Source: JBJEQG01 sp051881635 (GTDB taxonomy: Bacteria > Bacillota > Clostridia > Oscillospirales > Acutalibacteraceae). Taken from it: a stretch of DNA of 30,919 bases. How positions within the stretch are numbered: position 1 is the first letter of the stretch; every line of letters starts with the position of its first letter. Both the position numbers and the translations under genes were made by a program. Shown here piece by piece: positions 1 to 7,691 of the stretch. Under the pieces are notes generated by a model that was not told where the DNA came from, did not search any database, and saw only the letters and a list, made by a program, of their open reading frames with translations. The stretch is from contig JBJEQG010000172.1 in assembly GCA_051881635.1 (NCBI GenBank), forward strand, positions 1 to 30,919. The letters are read 5' to 3'.

Positions 1-2
1 GT

Positions 3-140
3 GCCGTACATGACAGAATATGGGGCATTGGATTGTCAATGAATGACACAAAGCGTTTGGATATGCAAAATTGGCGGGGACAGAATTTGTTAGGCTTTTC
101 ACTTATGTGTGTTCGTTCTATACTGAAAAAAGAAAAATAA
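3..140 (+). CDS. NADAR-domain protein, C-terminal 45 residues (5' end outside window)
   Basis: Frame 3 is open from the first bases to a TAA at 138-140. The peptide contains DRIWGIGLS and then NWRGQNLLG followed by LMCVR, which is the conserved C-terminal signature of the NADAR/YbiA family. Known members hydrolyse N-glycosidic bonds: YbiA acts on early riboflavin-pathway intermediates, and other NADAR proteins remove ADP-ribose from guanine bases. The next gene starts 24 bases downstream on the same strand with no terminator between, so it very likely belongs to the operon that runs to 4172. Only the tail is present, so catalytic residues in the N-terminal part cannot be judged. The family call rests on the motif alone but is fairly specific. 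Confidence 0.8.
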   Translation, partial: AVHDRIWGIGLSMNDTKRLDMQNWRGQNLLGFSLMCVRSILKKEK

Positions 141-164
141 TGAAATCAAGAAGAGGAAACCAAA

Positions 165-968
165 ATGGATTTAAACGATTTAAAAACTTCTTTTTTACAA
201 AATTATGCTCCTTATAAAATTTCAGGTTTTGTAATGAAACCACGCACTGAAATTGCCGAACCTCAGGGAGAAATGAACGGAGAAAAAGCGTTGATAAGCT
301 ATGTGGAAAGGCAAAGAGTTACAGACCCGATGATTGGTGCAAAATTGGCAGGGCGTGAAATTTTGGAAAATCTCATGCAAATCATAAAATCCGATAAAGG
401 TATTCATTTTGAATCATTGTTTGCGTATTTGGGCAGTATGGCAGGCAGAGAATGTTCGGAGGGATTGATTGACAGTTTAAAAACGATTATACCCGAACCA
501 ACATTAAGAACACGCTTTGCAGGAGCAATAGATATGATGATAGCCGAAACTTCTAACGGTGGGCGTTTTCTTATGGGCGACAGGGTGGGAAATGCATTTT
601 TTGAGTTTTATATAAATGCACTTGCCAATCCAAATTTAAAGCCCGAAATGTTGTTGAATATAGCCGCAGCAGCTGCTGCAACAGCCGGTAGTGATGCATA
701 CTGGAAAACAAAGTACGCTGATATGGTTCGTTATTCGCCAAAAGAGATTGCAGAGTTTTTGAAGAAAATTCCTTTTGAAAAAAGTTTGCAGACTTATTGC
801 CGTTATCCGCATGAGCGACTAATGGCTTATGCTTTTGCGACACAAAGAGCAATAAAAACAGTACAATCCAATAAAATTTTGGGGGTTGACAAAAATCCAA
901 GTGACAGAGCCGCAGATATTCTTGCGGAATATGGTTGGCGAACAGCACATTATATTTGGAATTGGTAA
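165..968 (+). CDS. Hypothetical protein, 267 residues, second gene of the NADAR/NrtR operon
   Basis: I do not recognise the family. The ATG at 165 follows a good ribosome site (AGAGGAAAC near 151). The protein is soluble, with no signal peptide or membrane segment, and appears mainly helical. Visible landmarks are an Ala-rich run in the middle (about residues 166-173) followed by GSDAYWKTKY, and a C-terminal stretch with CRYPHERLMAY and a Trp-rich end. No known nucleotide-binding or metal-binding motif stands out. It lies 24 bases after the NADAR gene and 43 bases before the Nudix regulator, so it should be co-expressed with ADP-ribose-related proteins. Coding is secure from length, ribosome site and codon use; the role is unknown. 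Confidence 0.85.
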   Translation: MDLNDLKTSFLQNYAPYKISGFVMKPRTEIAEPQGEMNGEKALISYVERQRVTDPMIGAKLAGREILENLMQIIKSDKGIHFESLFAYLGSMAGRECSEGLIDSLKTIIPEPTLRTRFAGAIDMMIAETSNGGRFLMGDRVGNAFFEFYINALANPNLKPEMLLNIAAAAAATAGSDAYWKTKYADMVRYSPKEIAEFLKKIPFEKSLQTYCRYPHERLMAYAFATQRAIKTVQSNKILGVDKNPSDRAADILAEYGWRTAHYIWNW

Positions 969-1011
969 AAGCAATTTTTATTACAAATTGTACAGCGGAG
1001 GAAATATATTC

Positions 1012-1713
1012 ATGAGAAATGACGAAGAACAGGTTTATTTGGAAAATTATGATAAGAACCAATTTGACCGACCGTCTGTGGCAGTAGATTTACTCGTTCT
1101 TACAGCAAATCAAGGGGATATTGAGGTTTTGCTTGTTAAGCGTAAAGAACACCCGTTTAAGGATTATTATGCTTTGCCCGGTGTGTTTGTAGGAATTGAT
1201 GAATCCCTTGACGATGCCGTAAAAAGAGGATTGAAAGAAGAAACGGGACTGAGCGATATTTATATGGAACAGCTTTATACATGGGGCAGAGTGGACAGAG
1301 ATCCGAGAATGAGGATTATTTCCGTTTCATATATCGCTCTTGTGGCGAAATCCAAAATCAATCCTGTGGCGTGTCAGCGTGTATCGGAAATACAATGGCA
1401 AAAAGTATCGCTTGAAAATATAGAAAGCCTGAAAGAAAAATTGGCGTTTGACCATGCCGAAATGATAAAGTATGCTTTGGAACGCTTGAAAAACAAGGTT
1501 GAATATACACCTGTTGCTTTTCACATGATTGATGAAGAATTTACCTTGCCTTATCTTCAAACGGTATATGAGGCTTTGTCAGGGAAAAAACTTTTTAAGG
1601 CAAACTTTCGCAAGAAAATTCAAGACCTTGTTGTTGAAACAGGCAACAGCACCGAAGGGGACGCTCACCGTCCGAGTAAATATTATCGGTATAAATTTTT
1701 GGAACAAAAGTAA
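1012..1713 (+). CDS. NrtR-like transcriptional regulator: degenerate Nudix domain plus winged helix
   Basis: The protein has 233 residues from the ATG at 1012, which is preceded by GGAGGAAAT; a longer frame from 886 overlaps the previous gene and has no ribosome site. The N-terminal part (about 20-150) is a Nudix fold with ALPG and a Nudix helix at 57-80. The box is degenerate: Val58 stands where the box Gly should be, and Gly73 replaces the Glu of the Arg-Glu pair, while Glu76-Glu77 and Thr-Gly remain. The C-terminal part (about 165-233) matches the NrtR winged helix, with EEFTL, a Phe-Arg-Lys-Lys segment and HRPSKYYRY near the end. NrtR proteins bind ADP-ribose or related NAD metabolites with a mostly inactive Nudix domain and repress NAD genes in many bacteria. 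I infer it regulates this operon in response to such a ligand. Residual hydrolase activity is possible but unlikely. Confidence 0.88.
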   Translation: MRNDEEQVYLENYDKNQFDRPSVAVDLLVLTANQGDIEVLLVKRKEHPFKDYYALPGVFVGIDESLDDAVKRGLKEETGLSDIYMEQLYTWGRVDRDPRMRIISVSYIALVAKSKINPVACQRVSEIQWQKVSLENIESLKEKLAFDHAEMIKYALERLKNKVEYTPVAFHMIDEEFTLPYLQTVYEALSGKKLFKANFRKKIQDLVVETGNSTEGDAHRPSKYYRYKFLEQK

Positions 1714-1747
1714 CCGTATTATCAAATTTGTTTTGGAGGTGTGATAG

Positions 1748-3040
1748 TTGGATATTGAACAATTTTTCCAAATGGCAGACAATAACCTAAAATGCAATAC
1801 TGCCTACCCGATATTTAAGGACGCTTTTTTGAAATATAAGTCCGAAACTGATATATTGGCAGATACGGAAGAATTATCATTCTATATTCATATTCCCTTT
1901 TGTAAACATCTATGTCGTTTTTGCGAATACACAAAATTTCTTGCGGGAAACGATGAAGCGGAAAGTCAATATCTGTCTTTGCTCTCAAAACAAATTGACC
2001 GTTTTTTGAGTACACACCGTATAAAAAGAATATACGGACTTGATATTGGCGGCGGTACACCAACAGCATTGTCGGAAGAAAATTTCCGCAAAATGTTAGA
2101 CATCTCCGCCCGATTGGAAGTTTTTGATAAAGTTTCAGATTACGAAAAAAGTATTGAAATCAGTTTTTCCACAATTACAGAAAGAAAGATTGAGGAAATC
2201 AGCCGTCATGGTTTTAAGCGTGTATCGGTAGGTATGCAGTCGATTGACCGAACACTTATGGACGAAAATAATCGTGTGTACAGTCGTATTGAGGATATTT
2301 GCCGTATTAAGGAAAAAATACAAAGTTACGGTATTCCAAAACTGAATATTGATTTGATGTATGGCATGACAAACCAAACAGAAAGCATGATTAAAAATAC
2401 ACTGGACGCTATTGCGTTTATTCGTCCCGAACAAGTTACACTGTATGAAACAAGGTTTAACAGAAATCAAATGGACTTTTCAAGAGTTAATCGGGAACTG
2501 CAATATCAGCAATACAATTATATGTATCAGCGTTTAATGGATATGGGCTACAAAGGCTTTTTCGGCGGAAATACATTTTCCGTTTATGAAGATAAAGGCG
2601 TATCGTCCTATTTAAAGTATCGTATGGAGCAGTGCATACCTTATAAAGGTTTTGGAATTTCGGCTCAGTCCATGAGTTTAAAGGGCTTGTCATACGGTAT
2701 CTTTAAGAATACCAACAAAACGACAATGCCCGATTTGGAGGAAATAACAAACGGTTATAATTATATTTTGTCAAAAGAAGAAATCCTTGCAAAGTATGTT
2801 TGTATTGCCATGTATCATGGACGGTTTAACCTGAATACAATGGAAAAAATCCTGTCGGAAAATCCGCTGACAGTTTATAAGGCGGTTTTTGACTACCTGT
2901 TTTGTTGTGATTTTATAAAACAATCCGATGAGATTGTTTATTTAACGGAAAAAGGTTTCCGCTATTACGGAGCGATTGCGACGCTGTTTTGGTCAGAAGA
3001 ACAAAAAGAAAGGCTGGTAGAAAATAATGAGCGTTTATAA
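1748..3040 (+). CDS. HemN/HemW-like radical SAM protein
   Basis: The protein has 430 residues and starts with TTG at 1748, 7 bases after a strong GGAGGT. The radical SAM cluster motif is Cys52-X3-Cys56-X2-Cys59, introduced by YIHIPFC, which is typical of the coproporphyrinogen oxidase-like family. A GGGTPT loop (SAM binding) follows near residues 98-103. The C-terminal third resembles the HemN_C helical domain, including an LTEKG turn close to the end. HemN makes protoporphyrinogen and HemW carries haem, but many paralogues in anaerobes do other radical chemistry. No haem gene is near. It overlaps the next gene by 14 bases, which suggests translational coupling and joint function with the E1-like dehydratase. 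A role in sugar or nucleotide-sugar chemistry is inference only. Confidence 0.88.
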   Translation: MDIEQFFQMADNNLKCNTAYPIFKDAFLKYKSETDILADTEELSFYIHIPFCKHLCRFCEYTKFLAGNDEAESQYLSLLSKQIDRFLSTHRIKRIYGLDIGGGTPTALSEENFRKMLDISARLEVFDKVSDYEKSIEISFSTITERKIEEISRHGFKRVSVGMQSIDRTLMDENNRVYSRIEDICRIKEKIQSYGIPKLNIDLMYGMTNQTESMIKNTLDAIAFIRPEQVTLYETRFNRNQMDFSRVNRELQYQQYNYMYQRLMDMGYKGFFGGNTFSVYEDKGVSSYLKYRMEQCIPYKGFGISAQSMSLKGLSYGIFKNTNKTTMPDLEEITNGYNYILSKEEILAKYVCIAMYHGRFNLNTMEKILSENPLTVYKAVFDYLFCCDFIKQSDEIVYLTEKGFRYYGAIATLFWSEEQKERLVENNERL

Positions 3041-4172
3041 ATATCCCTGCACAGGGTATATTTCAATGAAAGGTTTTGGTGCATATCTTGAAAATGAGTC
3101 GATTTCTTCAAGATATAATATCAATAAGTTTGCCGAAGAACTGCAAGAGCGGTTTGGTTTTCCGTATGTGACACTTGTAAATTCGGGTTCAAGTGCAAAC
3201 CTTGTGGCGGCATTAGCAATGGCGGAAAAGGTGAAAGCGGTCGGAAAACCTATGACGGCGGCAGTGTCGGCGTTTACATTTCCGACAACAGTCAGTTCAT
3301 TGATTTTGGCGGGATTTCAGTTGACGATTGTTGATGTTGATGAAAATTCCTTTAATATGTCATTCAAAAAATTGAATACCTTAAAAGAAATACCAAGCGT
3401 TATTGCCGCTACACATTTTTTAGGTTTTCCATGTGATATTGAAAACATCTGTACGCTTGCAAAATCCAAAGGCAGTTTTGTTCTCCAAGACGCTTGCGAA
3501 ACTTTAGGTATGAAAGTCAACGGCAAAAGTGTTGATGAATACGGTGATATAACAACTCTCTCCTTTTACCATCCTCATCATTTGTCAAGCTATGGCGGCG
3601 GTGCAGTCATTACAAACAGCAAAACGGATTATATTCTGGCAGATAGTCTGTCGCATTGGGGAAGAAGTTGTAAATGTCATATTGACAGCAATTTGTGCCA
3701 TGTTCCAAATGGTCCGGGACATCAGTTTACATACGAAAGACTTGGTGCTAATGTGGAAATTTCAGAATTGAACGCCTGCTTTGGGCGGTGGCAGCTTAAA
3801 GATTGGGAACAAATCGAGAAAATCCGTCAAAGAAACTATGACTTACTGTATGACCTGTTGAAAGACAAAGCGGGTTTGCGGATTTGGGAAAAGCCGAATA
3901 TAGGCAGTTCAGCTTTTGTATTTCCGATTAAGTTGGAGAACGGTATGAATATAAAAGAGGCATGGCAAATTCTTTCCCAAGAAAGTATAGAAATTCGGAC
4001 GCTTATGGGCGGTGTTTCCAACGAACAAAAAGCATTTACGGAAATTCTCGGAACGGAAATTCAGCCTAATGCACATGAAATGGCGGATAAAACATTTTTT
4101 GTCGGTATTCATCAAACACTCTCGGAAAACGATGTTCTGTTTGTTGGCAATAAAATTAAAGAAAAATTATAA
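3027..4172 (+). CDS. PMP-dependent, Fe-S dehydratase of the DegT/DnrJ/EryC1 fold (E1/RfbH-like)
   Basis: The protein has 381 residues; its ATG overlaps the previous gene. It has the fold of the sugar aminotransferases: an NSGSSANL phosphate-binding turn (52-59), a QDACE segment around 154-158, and SFYHPHHLSS at 179-188. The lysine that should hold PLP is replaced by His184-His185, as in CDP-4-keto-6-deoxyglucose 3-dehydratase (E1, RfbH) and ColD, which use PMP to remove a hydroxyl group instead of transaminating. Cys157, Cys215, Cys217 and Cys224 form C-X57-C-X-C-X6-C, almost the E1 [2Fe-2S] pattern (last spacing 7 in E1). Such enzymes take electrons from a reductase; none is visible here, and the adjacent radical SAM protein may take part. 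The substrate is unknown. The fold and the dehydratase type are well supported. Confidence 0.9.
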   Translation: MSVYKYPCTGYISMKGFGAYLENESISSRYNINKFAEELQERFGFPYVTLVNSGSSANLVAALAMAEKVKAVGKPMTAAVSAFTFPTTVSSLILAGFQLTIVDVDENSFNMSFKKLNTLKEIPSVIAATHFLGFPCDIENICTLAKSKGSFVLQDACETLGMKVNGKSVDEYGDITTLSFYHPHHLSSYGGGAVITNSKTDYILADSLSHWGRSCKCHIDSNLCHVPNGPGHQFTYERLGANVEISELNACFGRWQLKDWEQIEKIRQRNYDLLYDLLKDKAGLRIWEKPNIGSSAFVFPIKLENGMNIKEAWQILSQESIEIRTLMGGVSNEQKAFTEILGTEIQPNAHEMADKTFFVGIHQTLSENDVLFVGNKIKEKL

Positions 4173-4175
4173 AAC

Positions 4176-4212
4176 AAAAAGTCACAGTTTAAAATGAACT
4201 GTGACTTTTTTA
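4176..4212. terminator. Bidirectional intrinsic terminator
   Basis: A hairpin with arms 4181-4189 and 4197-4205 (GTCACAGTT / AACTGTGAC) is flanked by A5 on the left and a T-run on the right. It sits between the convergent ends of the radical SAM/dehydratase operon (stop at 4172) and metG (stop at 4267) and can serve both strands. Confidence 0.92.
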
Positions 4213-4266
4213 AAATGTTTTAATTTTAAAAAGGGAATAGATACGGGACAAAGTCCTTTGACATAA

Positions 4267-6213
4267 TCAGCGGATTTTGCTGCCGGGTTCAATGCCGTCT
4301 ACAAAAATGACTTTGACACCACTGTCGCTGTCGGCTGCTAAAATCATGCCGTTGCTTTCAACACCGCATAAAGTAGCAGGTTTTAAGTTAGAAACAAGAA
4401 TAATACTCTTGCCGATTAAATCTTCGGGCTTGTAATATTGAGCAATACCGCTGGCAACTGTTCTTTCGCCGTTGCCGTCATTTAAAGTCAGCTTTAAGAG
4501 CTTTTTGGCTTTCTTAACAGGTTCACAAGCTGTAATTCTTGCAACACGCAAGTCAACTTTTGCAAAATCTTCTATGCCAATCAGTGCCAAACCTTCATAG
4601 GGTTTGCCCTTTTCCATTCTTTCAGCGGCTTGGGCTGCATCTTGTTCAGCCTTGATTTCGGCAAGCAATTTTTCAGCGTCCAAACGGTTAAAGAGCGGAA
4701 CGGCTGTGCCGACTTTTTGACCACTCGGCAGTTGTCCGAATGTTTCAAGACTGTCATAGTCGGAAACGGTGCAGTTGATTTGCTCCAAAATGGCTTTTGC
4801 GGTATCGGGCATGAACGGGGAAACCAAAACGGCAATAAAACGAATACTTTCAAGCAGATTGTAAAGCACTGTACCTAAACGCTCTTTTTGACTTTCGTCT
4901 TTTGCCAATATCCACGGGGTTGTTTCATCAATATATTTGTTGCTGCGTTTTGCAAGGGCAAATATGGCCTCCAAAGCATCACTGACACGAAACTCAGCCA
5001 GAAGTTTATCAACTTTGGAAACGGTTTCAACCGCCAAAGTTTTGAGTTGCTCATCAATTTCCTCAGGGGCAGATGGGTTCATAACCGTACCGTCAAAATA
5101 TTTGTTGCACATGGCGACCGTACGGTTGACAAGGTTGCCGAGTGTGTTGGCAAGGTCGGAATTGTAGCGTTCAAAAATGGTTTCGTATGTTATAGAGCCG
5201 TCCGAAGTATAGGGCATTTCTGAAAGCAAATAATAACGCACAGCGTCAACGCCAATCAGCTTAACCAAATCATCGGCATAGATAACATTTCCACGGGATT
5301 TGCTCATCTTGTCCGTACCAAACAAGAGCCAGGGGTGTCCAAAAACTTTTTTGGGTAATGGCTCGCCTAATGCCATAAGCATAATGGGCCAATAGATAGA
5401 GTGGAAACGCACGATGTCTTTACCGATAATATGGGCATCAGCAGGCCAATATTTTTTATAGAGGTCGCTTGAACCGTCAGGGTCATAGCCAATAGCGGTA
5501 ATATAGTTTGAAAGGGCGTCAATCCAGACATAAACAACATGCTTGTTATCAAAGTCAACGGGAATACCCCACTTGAAAGAAGTACGGGAAACACACAGGT
5601 CTTGAAGTCCCGGTTTGATAAAGTTATTCAGCATTTCTTTCTTGCGGCTTTCGGGATAGATGAAATCGGGGTTGTCCTCAATAAACTGTTCCAAACGCTT
5701 TTGGTATTTGGACAAACGGAGGAAATATGCCTCCTCTTTGGCGGGTTTAACTTCTCTGCCGCAGTCGGGGCATTTGCCGTCTTTTAACTGTGTTTCCGTC
5801 CAAAAACTCTCGCATGGAGTGCAGTACATACCCTCATATTCGCCTTTATAAATATCGTCCTGTTCATAAAGTTTCTTAAAAATTTTCTGAACAACACGCT
5901 CATGGTAGTCGTCCGTTGTACGAATGAATTTATCGTATGTTGTATTCAGCAGGTCGCAAATTCCACGAATTTCTCCCGCAACCTTGTCAACATATTCTTT
6001 GGGTGTAACATTGGCGGCTTTTGCATATTCCTCAATTTTCTGACCATGTTCGTCCGTACCCGTAAGGAAAAAAACATCATAGCCTTGCAGTCTTTTATAA
6101 CGGGCAATCGCATCAGTCATAACGATTTCATAGGTATTGCCGATATGCGGTTTGCGTGATGTGTAGGCAATAGCGGTTGTAATATAGTATTTTTCGCCGT
6201 TGTGATTCAACAT
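4267..6213 (-). CDS. metG: Methionyl-tRNA synthetase
   Basis: This enzyme charges initiator and elongator tRNA-Met with methionine in the cytosol. It has 648 residues, the normal length for the long form. The class I motifs are HIGN at 23-26 and KMSKS at 302-306. A zinc knuckle is formed by Cys131, Cys134, Cys148 and Cys151. The C-terminal 100 residues (from about 545, with KVDLRVARI) are the EMAP-II/Trbp111 tRNA-binding domain that dimerises the protein. The ATG at 6213 follows GGAGGTG. The gene is alone between two terminators. The leader is only about 30 bases from a good promoter, so there is no room for a T-box or S-box control element. Confidence 0.98.
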   Translation of the reverse strand: MLNHNGEKYYITTAIAYTSRKPHIGNTYEIVMTDAIARYKRLQGYDVFFLTGTDEHGQKIEEYAKAANVTPKEYVDKVAGEIRGICDLLNTTYDKFIRTTDDYHERVVQKIFKKLYEQDDIYKGEYEGMYCTPCESFWTETQLKDGKCPDCGREVKPAKEEAYFLRLSKYQKRLEQFIEDNPDFIYPESRKKEMLNNFIKPGLQDLCVSRTSFKWGIPVDFDNKHVVYVWIDALSNYITAIGYDPDGSSDLYKKYWPADAHIIGKDIVRFHSIYWPIMLMALGEPLPKKVFGHPWLLFGTDKMSKSRGNVIYADDLVKLIGVDAVRYYLLSEMPYTSDGSITYETIFERYNSDLANTLGNLVNRTVAMCNKYFDGTVMNPSAPEEIDEQLKTLAVETVSKVDKLLAEFRVSDALEAIFALAKRSNKYIDETTPWILAKDESQKERLGTVLYNLLESIRFIAVLVSPFMPDTAKAILEQINCTVSDYDSLETFGQLPSGQKVGTAVPLFNRLDAEKLLAEIKAEQDAAQAAERMEKGKPYEGLALIGIEDFAKVDLRVARITACEPVKKAKKLLKLTLNDGNGERTVASGIAQYYKPEDLIGKSIILVSNLKPATLCGVESNGMILAADSDSGVKVIFVDGIEPGSKIR

Positions 6214-6251
6214 AGAAATGCACCTCCGATAGTTTTTCAGTCATATTCTTT

Positions 6252-6279
6252 ATTATACCATTTTTGGTCAATAATTCAA
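6252..6279 (-). promoter_or_regulatory. metG promoter
   Basis: On the minus strand TTGAAT (6274-6279) lies 16 bases from TATAAT (6252-6257), about 40 bases before the metG start codon. The -10 is a perfect consensus. Confidence 0.75.
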
Positions 6280-6313
6280 CTGTTTTTCCGACGATTTAAA
6301 GTGTCCTTAAAAC

Positions 6314-6347
6314 AAAAAATGCAGGTCTTATAAGTCCTGCATTTTTT
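6314..6347. terminator. Intrinsic terminator after the XRE gene, symmetric
   Basis: The sequence AAAAAATGCAGG pairs with CCTGCATTTTTT around a short centre. It lies 49 bases beyond the stop of the membrane XRE gene on the minus strand and provides a U-run in either direction. It also separates that gene from the metG promoter. Confidence 0.88.
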
Positions 6348-6395
6348 GTAATGACTTTTTAGAGAATGTCTGTCAAATCGAAACCCCTGTCTGAC

Positions 6396-7385
6396 TCATT
6401 TTGATGATTCGCTTTTTTTATCAATAAACAAATTACATATTGCCATAACAGCGGCAAAAATTACGCCTGCTATCGGCCATACAATCCAACTTGAACGCCA
6501 ATCGTTGGTTATAAAGCTCCATGCAAGGAAAATTGCTGTGGCGGCAAGCCAATAAACAAGACCGATTGTTTCCTTTATTTTGTTTTTATCTTTTTCTTTA
6601 ATCGCATACTCCCCCTCTTTGAGCAGTTTCTGTGTGCTTGCTTGACGAACGCCGGCAATAATAAAGAGAATGACACCAATACCCGCAATCAGCATGGTAA
6701 CGGACAGCATCATAACGGTAAAGAAAGCGTTTTCAGTGAAAGCACCTATAAACAGAGGAATCGGTGACAGAACACAAATGCAGGTACCAATAATATTGTA
6801 CTTTATGTATGTGTTATAATAATTTTTTTGCTTTTCTCTTACCATACCTTTTACACCATATTCGGTTTCAAAAGGTTCTGTTTCGATAAATTTGTAAGGA
6901 GTGTTTTGGAAACCACAGAAAGTATAAATGCCAACAGCAACCGCCGCAAACATCAAAAGAACAATCAGCCCTATTACTACCGCAAAATTCTCGGAAATGT
7001 TAAATGACGGAATTTCAGATGCTGCTGCCAAAATGAGCAGACATATAGGGGAAAGGATACACAAAAATGTTGCTATTGCAATCCTGACGGACGCTTTTTT
7101 TCTCCACTCCAAAAACGCATTTGCCTCAGATAGCGTTATGCACTTTACAGTGGAGTCATTATTGCTGTTTGTGAACTCTTCATCTTCCATATCATCTTTG
7201 ACAAGATAATCGGTGGTTACTCCAAAAAGTTCACTTAACTGCAAAATCTTTCCAAGGTCGGGAATGGTTTGAGCACCTTCCCATTTTGACACAGCTTGGC
7301 GTGATACATTCATCTTTTCGGCAAGTTCTTCCTGTGACCAGCCATTCTTTTTTCTTAGCCTGATTATTTTGTCGGCCAATATCAT
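6396..7385 (-). CDS. XRE-family regulator fused to a six-helix membrane domain
   Basis: The protein has 329 residues from the ATG at 7385. A GTG nine bases earlier would sit inside the ribosome site GAGGTGA, so the ATG is preferred. Residues 1-60 are a Cro/CI-type helix-turn-helix with WSQEELAEKMNVSRQAVSKWE. An acidic linker follows, and then six hydrophobic segments arranged as pairs, roughly residues 95-320. Proteins of this build are common in Clostridia; they are held in the membrane and are thought to sense envelope or transport state, though targets are rarely known. It is divergent from the acetyltransferase gene at 7692, a possible target, and probably controls itself. It ends in a Ser-rich basic tail facing a terminator. 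Confidence 0.9.
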   Translation of the reverse strand: MILADKIIRLRKKNGWSQEELAEKMNVSRQAVSKWEGAQTIPDLGKILQLSELFGVTTDYLVKDDMEDEEFTNSNNDSTVKCITLSEANAFLEWRKKASVRIAIATFLCILSPICLLILAAASEIPSFNISENFAVVIGLIVLLMFAAVAVGIYTFCGFQNTPYKFIETEPFETEYGVKGMVREKQKNYYNTYIKYNIIGTCICVLSPIPLFIGAFTENAFFTVMMLSVTMLIAGIGVILFIIAGVRQASTQKLLKEGEYAIKEKDKNKIKETIGLVYWLAATAIFLAWSFITNDWRSSWIVWPIAGVIFAAVMAICNLFIDKKSESSK

Positions 7386-7691
7386 TTCAATCACCTCGTT
7401 TAGTATTTCGGCGGTTTTTTGTTCTGCCGTTGTTGTAATTATAGCATTTTTGGCGGTTGCACACTATAAACAAGTGCCAACAATTTGTCAACTGACGGTT
7501 GCAATAGGATTTTTAATGCGATTTATGACAATTAACAGAAGAAAAAACGAATTTTGAAATATCCGAACCACTTTTGAAAAAGTTAAGGTTGTACAAAAAT
7601 AAATTGAATTTGAGCATTATCAAACTTGTATTAGTGCATGATTTATAATAAAATTTTTGCAAGAAATTTGATTGTCAAGGAGGCTGTAATC
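7386..7691. promoter_or_regulatory. Divergent intergenic region with XRE-gene and acetyltransferase promoters
   Basis: For the minus-strand XRE gene, TTGACA (7486-7491) and TATAGT (7463-7468) are separated by 17 bases. A second, extended -10 (TGCTATAAT, 7438-7443 core) lies nearer the gene. The 8-mer CGGTTGCA occurs twice, near 7454 and 7495, flanking the first promoter, and could be a regulator site. For the plus strand, TATAAT at 7644-7649 precedes the acetyltransferase with a poor -35. Nothing else coding is apparent in these 306 bases. Confidence 0.6.

Noticed and set aside
886..1011. N-terminal extension of the Nudix regulator
   Set aside because: It would overlap the upstream gene by 83 bases; GGAGGAAAT before ATG 1012 decides the start.
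571..1062. A 163-codon minus-strand open frame across the first intergenic junction
   Set aside because: It is the shadow of the 267-residue protein gene and the Nudix gene; composition is Phe/Leu/Ile-rich without a start signal.
2487..2693. Small minus-strand frames inside the radical SAM gene
   Set aside because: Antisense shadows without start signals.
6214..6300. T-box or S-box leader for metG
   Set aside because: Only about 30 transcribed bases lie between promoter and start codon, with no structured leader.
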